From Lentisphaerota bacterium (GTDB taxonomy: Bacteria > Verrucomicrobiota > Kiritimatiellia > RFP12 > UBA3636), in assembly GCA_012514445.1 (NCBI GenBank), contig JAAZAI010000322.1, positions 1 through 14,590 of the forward strand: a stretch of DNA of 14,590 nucleotides, given 5' to 3'. Every line of letters begins with the position of its first letter. The stretch's first letter is position 1. This document shows positions 5,811-12,452 of the stretch, one piece after another. A program made the translations under genes and the position numbers. The notes below the pieces were generated by a model. That model was not told where the DNA came from, ran no database searches, and saw only the letters and a list, made by a program, of their open reading frames with translations.

Positions 5811-6880
5811 CCTCCGACGATGGAGCCCATCTTGAAGATCGGGAGGAACATCGCGACGACGATGCCGCCGATCACGACGCCCAGAAAGACCATCAGGAAC
5901 GGCTCCATGAGCGCCGTCAACGTCGCCAGCATCGCCTCGACCTCTTCGTCGTAGGTGTTGGCCACGCTTTCGAGCATCTCGTCGATGCGCCCGGACTTCT
6001 CGCCGGCGGCGATCATGCGAACCATGAGGATCGGCAGAAAGGGCTTGCCTTCAAGCGACGAGCTCAGCGTATCGCCGGCCTCGATGCCGCCGCGCGCGGA
6101 CATGAGGGACTGCTCGATGACCTTGTTGCCCATGGCCTGGGCGACGATCTGCAGCGCATCGAGGATCGGCACGCCGCTGGTGAGCATCTGCGCGAACAGC
6201 CGGCTGAAGCGCGCGATGGAGACCTTCTGGATCAGCACGCCGAAGACGGGCATCTTGAGGACGAAACGGTCGAACTGGAAGGTGCCTCGTTCGGTCTTGC
6301 GCCATTTGATGAACGCCACGACGAGGAAGACGACCGCGGGCAGGACGATGTACCAGTACCCCTGGATGAAATTGCTGATGACGACCAGGATGCGCGTGGG
6401 CAGCGGGAGCTGCTCGCCGAAGTCCGCGAACATCTGGGAGAAGACCGGCACGACGAAGGTGATCAGGCCGAACGCGATGATCAGGGCGAGGGAGAGGATC
6501 ACGACCGGATACGTCAGCGCGGACTTGACCTTGCGCACGAGGCGCGCCGAGGCGTCCATCATCGCGGCGAGACGCTTCATGACCAGCGCGAACTGGCCGC
6601 TTTCCTCGCCGGCGGCGACCATGTTCACGTACATCGAGTCGAAAATCCTGGGATACATCGCCAGCCCCTCGGAGAAGGGCGTTCCGCTCTCGATGACATC
6701 GCGGAGGCTGCGCAGCACTTGCCGGAAGCCCGGATGCTGGCATTGCTCCTCGAGGGTCGAGATGGAGGTCAGGATGGGCAGGCCGGCGTTCATCATGCTG
6801 GCCATCTGCCGGGTGAAGGGGATCAACTCCTTCTTGCGGATCGTTCCGACGCCGCTGACGTGTTGCTGCGTTTTCGCCAT
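5807..6880 (-). CDS. pilC: Type II secretion/type IV pilus inner-membrane platform protein (GspF/PilC family)
   Basis: This 357-residue polytopic protein forms the inner-membrane platform on which the assembly ATPase acts. It has the family's two homologous cytoplasmic domains, each with the AAGE-x-SG signature (AAGEESG at 89-95, AAGEKSG at 291-297), and three membrane helices at about 124-149, 173-192 and 324-347. It is somewhat shorter than typical PilC (about 400), lacking part of the N-terminal extension. The ATG at 6880 is preferred because GGAAG lies about 7 nt upstream. A GTG at 6925 in the same frame would overlap the pilB stop and add 15 polar residues. It follows pilB by 37 nt. GspF and PilC cannot be told apart here because no pilin or secretin gene is present. 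Confidence 0.93.
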   Translation of the reverse strand: MAKTQQHVSGVGTIRKKELIPFTRQMASMMNAGLPILTSISTLEEQCQHPGFRQVLRSLRDVIESGTPFSEGLAMYPRIFDSMYVNMVAAGEESGQFALVMKRLAAMMDASARLVRKVKSALTYPVVILSLALIIAFGLITFVVPVFSQMFADFGEQLPLPTRILVVISNFIQGYWYIVLPAVVFLVVAFIKWRKTERGTFQFDRFVLKMPVFGVLIQKVSIARFSRLFAQMLTSGVPILDALQIVAQAMGNKVIEQSLMSARGGIEAGDTLSSSLEGKPFLPILMVRMIAAGEKSGRIDEMLESVANTYDEEVEAMLATLTALMEPFLMVFLGVVIGGIVVAMFLPIFKMGSIVGG

Positions 6881-6917
6881 GGTTGTCTTCCGTTCGTTGC
6901 TCTTGCCGTCGCCGGCT

Positions 6918-8639
6918 TCATTCACTGCCCGTGACCTCGAGCGCGGCGTTGAGCGAAGTCATGCCCGCGCGGACCTTCATGACGCCAACCCGCTTGAGCG
7001 TGACCATGCCCTCGGCGACGGCCACGCTCCGGATCACCGGCGAAGTCGAACCGCGCGTGATCTCCGCGCGGATGCCGTCCGTTATGGGCAGCACCTCCAT
7101 GATCGCGCCGCGCCCCTTGTAGCCGGTCCCGTTGCACTTGGGGCATCCCGCGGCCTCGAAGATCGTCCCCCCCGCGAGATCCTCCGGGTCGATGTCGTTG
7201 GCGCGGAGGATGTCCGGTTCGATCTCGGCCGGGCGCTTGCAGACGGGGCAGAGCCTGCGGTAGAGGCGCTGGGCCTGCGCGAGGATGAGCGAGGAGGCGA
7301 TGAGAAAGGGGGGCACGCCCATGTCGATGAGGCGGGCGATGACGCCGGAGGCGTCGTTGGTGTGGAGGGTGCTCAACACGAGATGGCCGGTGAGCGCGGC
7401 CTTGACGGCGATGTCCGCCGTCTCGCCGTCGCGGATTTCGCCGACGAGGACGATGTCGGGATCCTGGCGCAGGACGGAGCGCAGCACGTTGGCGAACGAG
7501 AGCCCGACCTGCTCGTTGACGTGGACTTGGTTGACGCCGGCCAGTTCGTACTCGACGGGATCCTCGGCGGTCACGATGTTGACGTCCGGCTGATTGAGGT
7601 CCTGGAGGCAGGAGTAGAGGGTCGTGGTCTTGCCGGAACCCGTGGGGCCGGTGACGAGCAGGATGCCGTGGGGCTGCTCGATGGCGTGGTGCATGGCGCG
7701 ATAGGCGAAGTCGTCGAGCCCGAGCGAGGCGAGGCCTGGGGCGAGGTTCGTCTTGTCGAGCGTGCGCATGACGATCTTCTCGCCGTGGATCGTCGGCAGG
7801 ATGCTGACGCGGATGTCGACGTCCTTGTTGAGCGCCTTGACGCGGAAGCGTCCGTCCTGCGGGTTGCGCCGCTCGGCGATGTCGAGGTCCGCCATGATCT
7901 TGACGCGCGAGACGATGGCGTTGTGGAGCGCCTTGGGGGGGCAGGGCCGCTCGATGAGCGCGCCGTCGATCCGGTAGCGCAGGCGCGAGGCCTTCTCGAG
8001 CGCCTCGAAGTGGATGTCGCTGGCGCCCGTGCGCAGCGCCTCGATGAGCATCATGTTGACCATGCGGATGACCGGCGCCGCGTCGGCGGACGCGACCGCC
8101 TGGTCCAGCGACTCGTCCTTGAGCGACTCGCTGCTGAACTCCAGATCGGCCTCCGGCGAGCGCATGATGTTCTCCATGGCCAGATTCGGATTTTCCGAAT
8201 CCTTCTTGGCCCGGGCGCGCACCATCGCGTCGTTGACATCCTGCTCCAGCGCCACGAGGGCGATGATCTCGAGCCGGGTGGCGCGCGCGACCTCCTCCTG
8301 AAGCACGAGGTCGAACGGATCCCCGAACGCCACGGCCAGCCGCCCGCCGACCTGCATCAGCGGCACGGCCTTGACCCGAACCCAGAAATCCGGGGGGGCG
8401 AGATCCACGAGCTTCCGCGGGGGCAGGAAGCTGCCGCGCAAAGCGATGGGCCGCATGTTGAAATACGAAGCCACCGCCAAAAGCATCACCTCGGGGTCGA
8501 CTCGCTTGTTTTGGAGCAGAAATTTGTCCAGCGGCATCCGGCCGGCTTCGGACTTGACGTCGCGCAACTCGGCTTCCGTCATCACCCCGCGCTGCAACAG
8601 CACGGCTTGAAAACTCGAATAATCTTGCGGCTCTACCAT
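6918..8639 (-). CDS. pilB: Type II secretion/type IV pilus assembly ATPase (GspE/PilB family)
   Basis: This 573-residue cytoplasmic hexameric ATPase powers pilin or pseudopilin assembly. An N-terminal MshEN/GspE_N-like domain spans about 10-140. The ATPase core has GPTGSGKT (331-338), the Walker B region DIVLVGEIRDGETA (395-408) and the His box STLHTNDA (423-430). A zinc-binding tetracysteine follows (C464, C467, C499, C502), typical of GspE/PilB and absent from PilT. The start at 8639 is chosen because GAGGTGG sits just upstream of that ATG; a GTG at 8669 in frame has no clear ribosome binding site. The upstream 108 nt hold a candidate sigma-54 site, and pilC follows at 37 nt. All catalytic motifs are intact. 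Confidence 0.95.
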   Translation of the reverse strand: MVEPQDYSSFQAVLLQRGVMTEAELRDVKSEAGRMPLDKFLLQNKRVDPEVMLLAVASYFNMRPIALRGSFLPPRKLVDLAPPDFWVRVKAVPLMQVGGRLAVAFGDPFDLVLQEEVARATRLEIIALVALEQDVNDAMVRARAKKDSENPNLAMENIMRSPEADLEFSSESLKDESLDQAVASADAAPVIRMVNMMLIEALRTGASDIHFEALEKASRLRYRIDGALIERPCPPKALHNAIVSRVKIMADLDIAERRNPQDGRFRVKALNKDVDIRVSILPTIHGEKIVMRTLDKTNLAPGLASLGLDDFAYRAMHHAIEQPHGILLVTGPTGSGKTTTLYSCLQDLNQPDVNIVTAEDPVEYELAGVNQVHVNEQVGLSFANVLRSVLRQDPDIVLVGEIRDGETADIAVKAALTGHLVLSTLHTNDASGVIARLIDMGVPPFLIASSLILAQAQRLYRRLCPVCKRPAEIEPDILRANDIDPEDLAGGTIFEAAGCPKCNGTGYKGRGAIMEVLPITDGIRAEITRGSTSPVIRSVAVAEGMVTLKRVGVMKVRAGMTSLNAALEVTGSE

Positions 8640-8702
8640 GTCCACCTCGGATTCGAACAGATGCCGCACGCTGTTCTCAACGCGCGGTTTCGCTTAACAC
8701 TT

Positions 8703-8719
8703 TAGCAGATTCCATGCCA
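8703..8719 (-). promoter_or_regulatory. Candidate sigma-54 (-24/-12) promoter for pilB-pilC
   Basis: On the minus strand the site reads TGGCATGGAATCTGCTA. It has GG and GC separated by exactly 10 nt and matches the TGGCAC-N5-TTGC consensus except for T in place of C at the end of the -24 half and C in place of T at the start of the -12 half. The start would be near 8692-8694, leaving about 55 nt of leader. No convincing sigma-70 boxes were seen in this gap. Sigma-54 control of pilin genes is known in other bacteria. Confidence 0.5.
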
Positions 8720-8747
8720 CACAACCAGTCGCGTCGCGATTCAAATC

Positions 8748-9263
8748 TCACTCCCTCCGCACGGCGACGACTTCCCCGATGTAGATGATGTGATAGTCGC
8801 GGGTCGGATAGGCGGCGACCGCGCGGGGATCGAGCATCGCCTCGGGCGTCATCGGCTGCCGGAAGATCTTTCGGCATTCGATCACCAGCTCGGCCTCCGC
8901 GAAAGACGGGGCCGCCACGACGGTCGACGCCATGGGGCGGAGTCCTGACTCCGCCACCTTGTCGCCGTCGCGCCCGCTCTTCGAGCCGAGGATCTGCAGC
9001 GCCTTTCGGCAGGAATCCGGGAACGCGCAGAGCGTGAAGGTGTCGTACTTGTCCAGGAACTCGCGCGTGTACCGCTGCGGCCGCACGACGGTCTGGGCGA
9101 CCGGCAGGTTCCACATCGTGCCGACAAAGCCCCACGACACGGTCATGCAGTTCCAGTCGTCGGCCTTGTAGTCCCCCGCGCTGAGCACCATCCAGCCCTT
9201 GTCGAAGGCGGTGAAAGGGTGCAACGATAGCGCCTCGGGCTGAATCGTCGGAATCATGTTCAT
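8748..9263 (-). CDS. Flavin reductase-like (FMN-binding split-barrel) family protein
   Basis: This 171-residue cytoplasmic protein has the flavin-reductase-like layout: NCMTVSWGFVGT in the first third, the segment VVRPQRYTREFL, then the FTLCAFP strand and a later SGRDGDKV segment of the kind that follows the FMN site. Relatives bind FMN and reduce it with NAD(P)H, or act as small flavoprotein oxidoreductases. Which of these applies here cannot be read from the sequence. GAGGA about 6 nt upstream supports the ATG at 9263; a second in-frame ATG lies two codons in. It follows the amidohydrolase gene by 25 nt and so probably ends the long leftward operon, just before the promoter gap of pilB. Confidence 0.83.
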   Translation of the reverse strand: MNMIPTIQPEALSLHPFTAFDKGWMVLSAGDYKADDWNCMTVSWGFVGTMWNLPVAQTVVRPQRYTREFLDKYDTFTLCAFPDSCRKALQILGSKSGRDGDKVAESGLRPMASTVVAAPSFAEAELVIECRKIFRQPMTPEAMLDPRAVAAYPTRDYHIIYIGEVVAVRRE

Positions 9264-9288
9264 CGGTGTCCTCGCTTTCGGTGTGGTT

Positions 9289-10077
9289 CTACAAACCCAG
9301 CAGACGCGCGGCGTTGCCGCCCAGAATGGCGGATTCCTCGTCCCGCGACAGGCCCATCTCGCGGACGGCGGCGATCGCGGCCTGCTGATCGTCCCAGGGC
9401 GAATCGCTGCCCATCACAAACTGGTCCGCGCCATGTCGCTCCACGAGCCGCTTCATCTGCTCGATCGCCATGAACGCCCGGCTGAAGGACGTGTCGAAGA
9501 GCAGATGCGAGCCGACGAGCAGCTCCTCGACGCCTTCCCACTGCTTCCACCCGCCCATGTGCGCCAGGATGGTTCTGCCGCGCGGGAGGCTGTCGATCAC
9601 CCGCGCGAAATGCTCCGGAGTGCCGTGCACCGGCGGGGGAACGCCGATGTCCGCGCCCGCGTGGAAGACCACGATCAGCCCCAGATCGTCGAGCAGCCGG
9701 TAGATCGGGAGCATCTGCGGCTCGTCCACGTAGAATCCCTGGTACTCGGGATGGAACTTGACGCCTTTGATTCCTGCATCGGCCAGGCGCTTCAGCTCGG
9801 CCGCCCAGTCCTCGCCGTCGGGATGGACGCTGCCGAAGGGGATGATCTGCGGTTCGCGGCGTTCGATCGCCCAGGTGTTCACGGTGTGGTTCTGCGACGG
9901 CTTCGTCGCGATCTGCAGCATCACCGAACGGTCGACGCCCGCGCGCTCCATCGAGGTGACGAGAGCGGCGACCGTGCCGTCGAGCGGCGCCTTCATGCCG
10001 GCGTTGCCCTCGAGCATCGCCATCGCGCGGGGGGCGAGGGCGTCGGGGAAGCAGTGGGTGTGGAAGTCAACGATCAT
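9289..10077 (-). CDS. Amidohydrolase family 2 (metal-dependent TIM-barrel hydrolase)
   Basis: The 262-residue protein begins MIVDFHTHCFP, with the metal-binding HxH at H6/H8. Further likely ligands or active-site residues are H109 (KFHPEYQG), H139 (VVFHAGAD), H173 (LAHMGG) and D225 (GSDSPW). This set is typical of the Amidohydro_2 family, which includes decarboxylases and lactone or amide hydrolases, usually Zn-dependent and cytoplasmic. No signal peptide is present and the substrate cannot be inferred. The ATG at 10077 is favoured because the conserved HxH follows at once. A GTG at 10101 would add eight residues. The chosen start overlaps the end of the BtuF-like gene by 11 nt, which implies translational coupling. 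Confidence 0.88.
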   Translation of the reverse strand: MIVDFHTHCFPDALAPRAMAMLEGNAGMKAPLDGTVAALVTSMERAGVDRSVMLQIATKPSQNHTVNTWAIERREPQIIPFGSVHPDGEDWAAELKRLADAGIKGVKFHPEYQGFYVDEPQMLPIYRLLDDLGLIVVFHAGADIGVPPPVHGTPEHFARVIDSLPRGRTILAHMGGWKQWEGVEELLVGSHLLFDTSFSRAFMAIEQMKRLVERHGADQFVMGSDSPWDDQQAAIAAVREMGLSRDEESAILGGNAARLLGL

Positions 10078-10996
10078 GGCCTTCGCTCCATTCCCGGACA
10101 CAGTCCGAGAGGCTCGTGACGAGCAGGTCGATCCGCGGGCCGGGGCGCACGGCCCACGCCTCGGTGAGGATGTGCACGTCGCCCGTCTTGACGGCGTTCA
10201 CCGTGGAAAGCCCGCTCCACTGGACGAGCGCCTTTTCGACGCCGTCGCGCGCGGCCTCGCCGACGATGATGTCGACGATGATGTCGGGATTCATCTTGAG
10301 CACGCCTTCGAGGGAGACCATTGGGAACGGCAGCGGACCGTCGTAGGCGTTCGCGCCGCCGGCGATCTTCACGATCCCCTCGTAGAAATTGCCGCGACCC
10401 GAGATGTAGAGCCGCTCGAGGGAGGCGGGGTCGCGGCCCGCGCAGATCAGCACCCGCGGCGCCGTCGTCGGCGCCTGCTCCTTGGCCTTGGCGATGACGG
10501 CGTTGACGTGCTCGAGCCAAAGTTCCGCGTTGCCCGTGGCGTCGAAGCGCTGCCCCAGGTCCCAGACGCTCTGGAAGATCTGCTCGAGGGAATTCGCGGG
10601 GACGCCGATGTGGTTGATGCGCAACTTTTCAAGCGCCTGGTGGAGCTTCGTCTGGGCCTGCGCATCGGAGAGCAGCACGAAGTCGGGCTTGAGCCGGGCG
10701 ATCGCCTCGACGTTGACCGAGGCCAGAGATCCCAGCGCGGGAAGGTTCGTCACCACCTCGGGGAAGTCGCAGTAGTCCGAGCGCCCGACGAGGTTCTTGC
10801 CAAGCCCCAGCATGTAGAGCGTTTCCGTGACCGCCGGAACGAGCGAGACGATGCGCGGATGCTCCGCGTCGGCGGCGGGCTCCCGCGTTATCGCCGCGTT
10901 CGCGCGGCGCTGATGGGTCTGCAGGAGCCAGACGGCGACGAAGGCGACGAGCAAAATCGCGGCGAGGGCCGGGGTTCGGGACAAGCGGATTTTCAT
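10067..10996 (-). CDS. BtuF-like periplasmic substrate-binding protein, membrane anchored
   Basis: The 309-residue product has a hydrophobic helix at about 9-26 after a short basic N-terminus. This is an uncleaved anchor or a signal peptide, with a possible cleavage near ANAA at 32-35. The rest matches the helical-backbone (class III) binding proteins of cobalamin and siderophore uptake: RIVSLVPAVTETLYMLGLG at 48-66, LVGRSDYCDFP at 69-79, VNVEAIARLKPDFVLL at 94-109 and ISGRGNFYEGIVKIAGGANAY at 198-218. Its usual partner is a BtuC/FecC-type permease, which is absent here; the adjacent permease is of ABC-2 type. The start overlaps the permease stop as ATGA. The ligand may be a corrinoid, a metal chelate or something unrelated to either. 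Confidence 0.86.
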   Translation of the reverse strand: MKIRLSRTPALAAILLVAFVAVWLLQTHQRRANAAITREPAADAEHPRIVSLVPAVTETLYMLGLGKNLVGRSDYCDFPEVVTNLPALGSLASVNVEAIARLKPDFVLLSDAQAQTKLHQALEKLRINHIGVPANSLEQIFQSVWDLGQRFDATGNAELWLEHVNAVIAKAKEQAPTTAPRVLICAGRDPASLERLYISGRGNFYEGIVKIAGGANAYDGPLPFPMVSLEGVLKMNPDIIVDIIVGEAARDGVEKALVQWSGLSTVNAVKTGDVHILTEAWAVRPGPRIDLLVTSLSDCVREWSEGHDR

Positions 10997-11718
10997 TTTG
11001 AGGTGATCCAGCGGCGCGACTCCAGGACGCGGACCGCGCAGAAGAGGAGGAAGACGATGGCGGAGACCGCGGCGAAGAGCACGCGCGTGTCGGCGGAACC
11101 GCGCGCGAAGTCGGCGACATCCGTGGGCAGGAAGACGAGTCGCTCGCCGAAGCCGGGGACATTGCCGGTGAAGGCCGCGGCGCAGCCCAGCGTGAAGACG
11201 GCCGTCGCAAGCGCGGCGGCCGCCGGGTGCGGCGAGAGCAGCGAGACGAGCGTGCCGGCCGCGCACCAGGCGGCGGCGAAGAGCGCCACCACCGCGAAGC
11301 CCGTGTAGAGCGAGGGGCGGCTGCAGGCCGGAGCCGGCGCGGCGTACGCCATGTAGACCGGCAGGACGAGGCTCGCGAAGACGAGCGAGACGAAGACGAG
11401 CGTGAACGCGGCGGCGAACTTGCCGAGCACGACTTGCGCGTCGCTCACGGGCGCCGTCATCAACGGCTCCAGCGTGCCGTTGGCGCGCTCGGAGGCGAAG
11501 AGGCCCATCGTGAAGAGGGCCACGGGGATGCAAAGCGCGAGCAGAAGCTGCGTGCAGAAGACCGCGGGCATGTGCTCGATGGTGCCCGCGGCGATGCGCA
11601 GGGCCGAGGTGAATCGCAGGCCGGCCACCGCCGTGAATCCCGCCACGATCCACCAGGAGGCCGGAGAACGCAGCGCGCCCAGGCATTCGCGCTTCCAGAT
11701 CGTCGCCGCCGGGTTCAT
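10993..11718 (-). CDS. ABC-2 type permease, GldF-like
   Basis: This 241-residue membrane protein has about six helices (near 22-40, 52-74, 101-125, 138-160, 165-185 and 213-231). The diagnostic segment ERANGTLEPLMTAPVSDAQ (77-95) followed by VVLGK resembles the ErxxGTlExLlxxPv...GK motif of ABC-2 permeases such as GldF and NosY. Such permeases usually pair with a GldA/NosF-like ATPase and act in export or in signalling across the inner membrane. The ATPase gene lies immediately upstream (ATGA overlap), and the BtuF-like gene overlaps at the other end by ATGA. No GldG-type extracytoplasmic partner is encoded here; the BtuF-like protein occupies that genetic position. Confidence 0.86.
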   Translation of the reverse strand: MNPAATIWKRECLGALRSPASWWIVAGFTAVAGLRFTSALRIAAGTIEHMPAVFCTQLLLALCIPVALFTMGLFASERANGTLEPLMTAPVSDAQVVLGKFAAAFTLVFVSLVFASLVLPVYMAYAAPAPACSRPSLYTGFAVVALFAAAWCAAGTLVSLLSPHPAAAALATAVFTLGCAAAFTGNVPGFGERLVFLPTDVADFARGSADTRVLFAAVSAIVFLLFCAVRVLESRRWITSK

Positions 11719-12452
11719 GCCGCGCCTCCCGCGCCGTTCGCCGCCATGGCGCGCCATTCGGCGAACATCATCGGGAGCGAGGCCTTGCGAAGGCAGTCCG
11801 TGCCGGGAACGTCCGCCGCGATCTTGCCGCGGTCGAGGAAGAGGATTCGGGTCGCGATGGCCTGGACGAGTTCTCGCGAATGCGTGGTGAAGAGCAGCGT
11901 CCGGGTGGCGCAAACCTCGGGCGAGACGAGCGTCTCGGCGAGCTTGTCCGCCTGGTCAGGATCGCAGGCGGCGAGCGGGTCGTCGAAAAGCAGCACGGGA
12001 GGATCGTGCAGAATCGCGTCCGCGATGCAGACGCGGCGCCGGAAGCCATTCGAGAGCGAGCTGATCCGCGCGTTGCGCAGAGGTGCGAGGTCGCACAGTT
12101 GGATCACCTCGTGCAGACGCCGACGCAGGTGAAGGCGGCCCATCCGGCGGAGACGGCCGCGGAACTTGAGGTATTCGGTGACGCGCATGTCCGCGTAGAG
12201 GGGCGCGTTCTCGGGGAGATAGCCGAGGGCCGCGCGCACGGCGGCGGAGTCAGCGAAGACGTCGTGACCGGCCACCGTCGCGTAGCCGGAGGTCGCCGGC
12301 AGATAGGTGGCGAGGATGCGCAGCAGCGTCGTCTTGCCGGCTCCGTTGCCGCCGACGAGCGCGATGCGTTCGCCCGGCGCGGCGTCGAGCGCCACGCCTT
12401 GGAGGACGCGGTGCGAGCCGAAGTCGCGAGTCAGTTGCTGGATCTGGATCAT
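11715..12452 (-). CDS. ABC transporter ATP-binding protein, GldA-like, with altered Walker B
   Basis: This 245-residue nucleotide-binding subunit shows Walker A GGNGAGKT (34-41), a GYLPENAPLY segment (77-86) like that of GldA-type ATPases, the signature LSNGF (133-137), Walker B PVLLFD (152-157), a D-loop CDPDQ (163-167) and the switch His in TTHSRE (H191). The residue after the Walker B Asp is Asp158 rather than the usual catalytic Glu; the codons read GAC GAC. The Q-loop position seems to carry Glu81, and the signature is LSNGF rather than LSGGQ. The protein could hydrolyse ATP slowly or in a modified way. The start overlaps the acyltransferase stop (ATGA) and the stop overlaps the permease start (ATGA), so the three are translationally coupled. 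Confidence 0.9.
   Translation of the reverse strand: MIQIQQLTRDFGSHRVLQGVALDAAPGERIALVGGNGAGKTTLLRILATYLPATSGYATVAGHDVFADSAAVRAALGYLPENAPLYADMRVTEYLKFRGRLRRMGRLHLRRRLHEVIQLCDLAPLRNARISSLSNGFRRRVCIADAILHDPPVLLFDDPLAACDPDQADKLAETLVSPEVCATRTLLFTTHSRELVQAIATRILFLDRGKIAADVPGTDCLRKASLPMMFAEWRAMAANGAGGAA

Noticed and set aside
8645..8665. A tRNA T-loop-like sequence (GTTCGAATCC) on the minus strand upstream of pilB
   Set aside because: No acceptor, D or anticodon stems can be drawn around it. It is the leader and ribosome-binding region of pilB.
5955..8705. A 916-codon plus-strand open frame across pilC and pilB
   Set aside because: It is antisense to two genes with intact catalytic or family motifs, has no ribosome binding site, and its translation has no family features.
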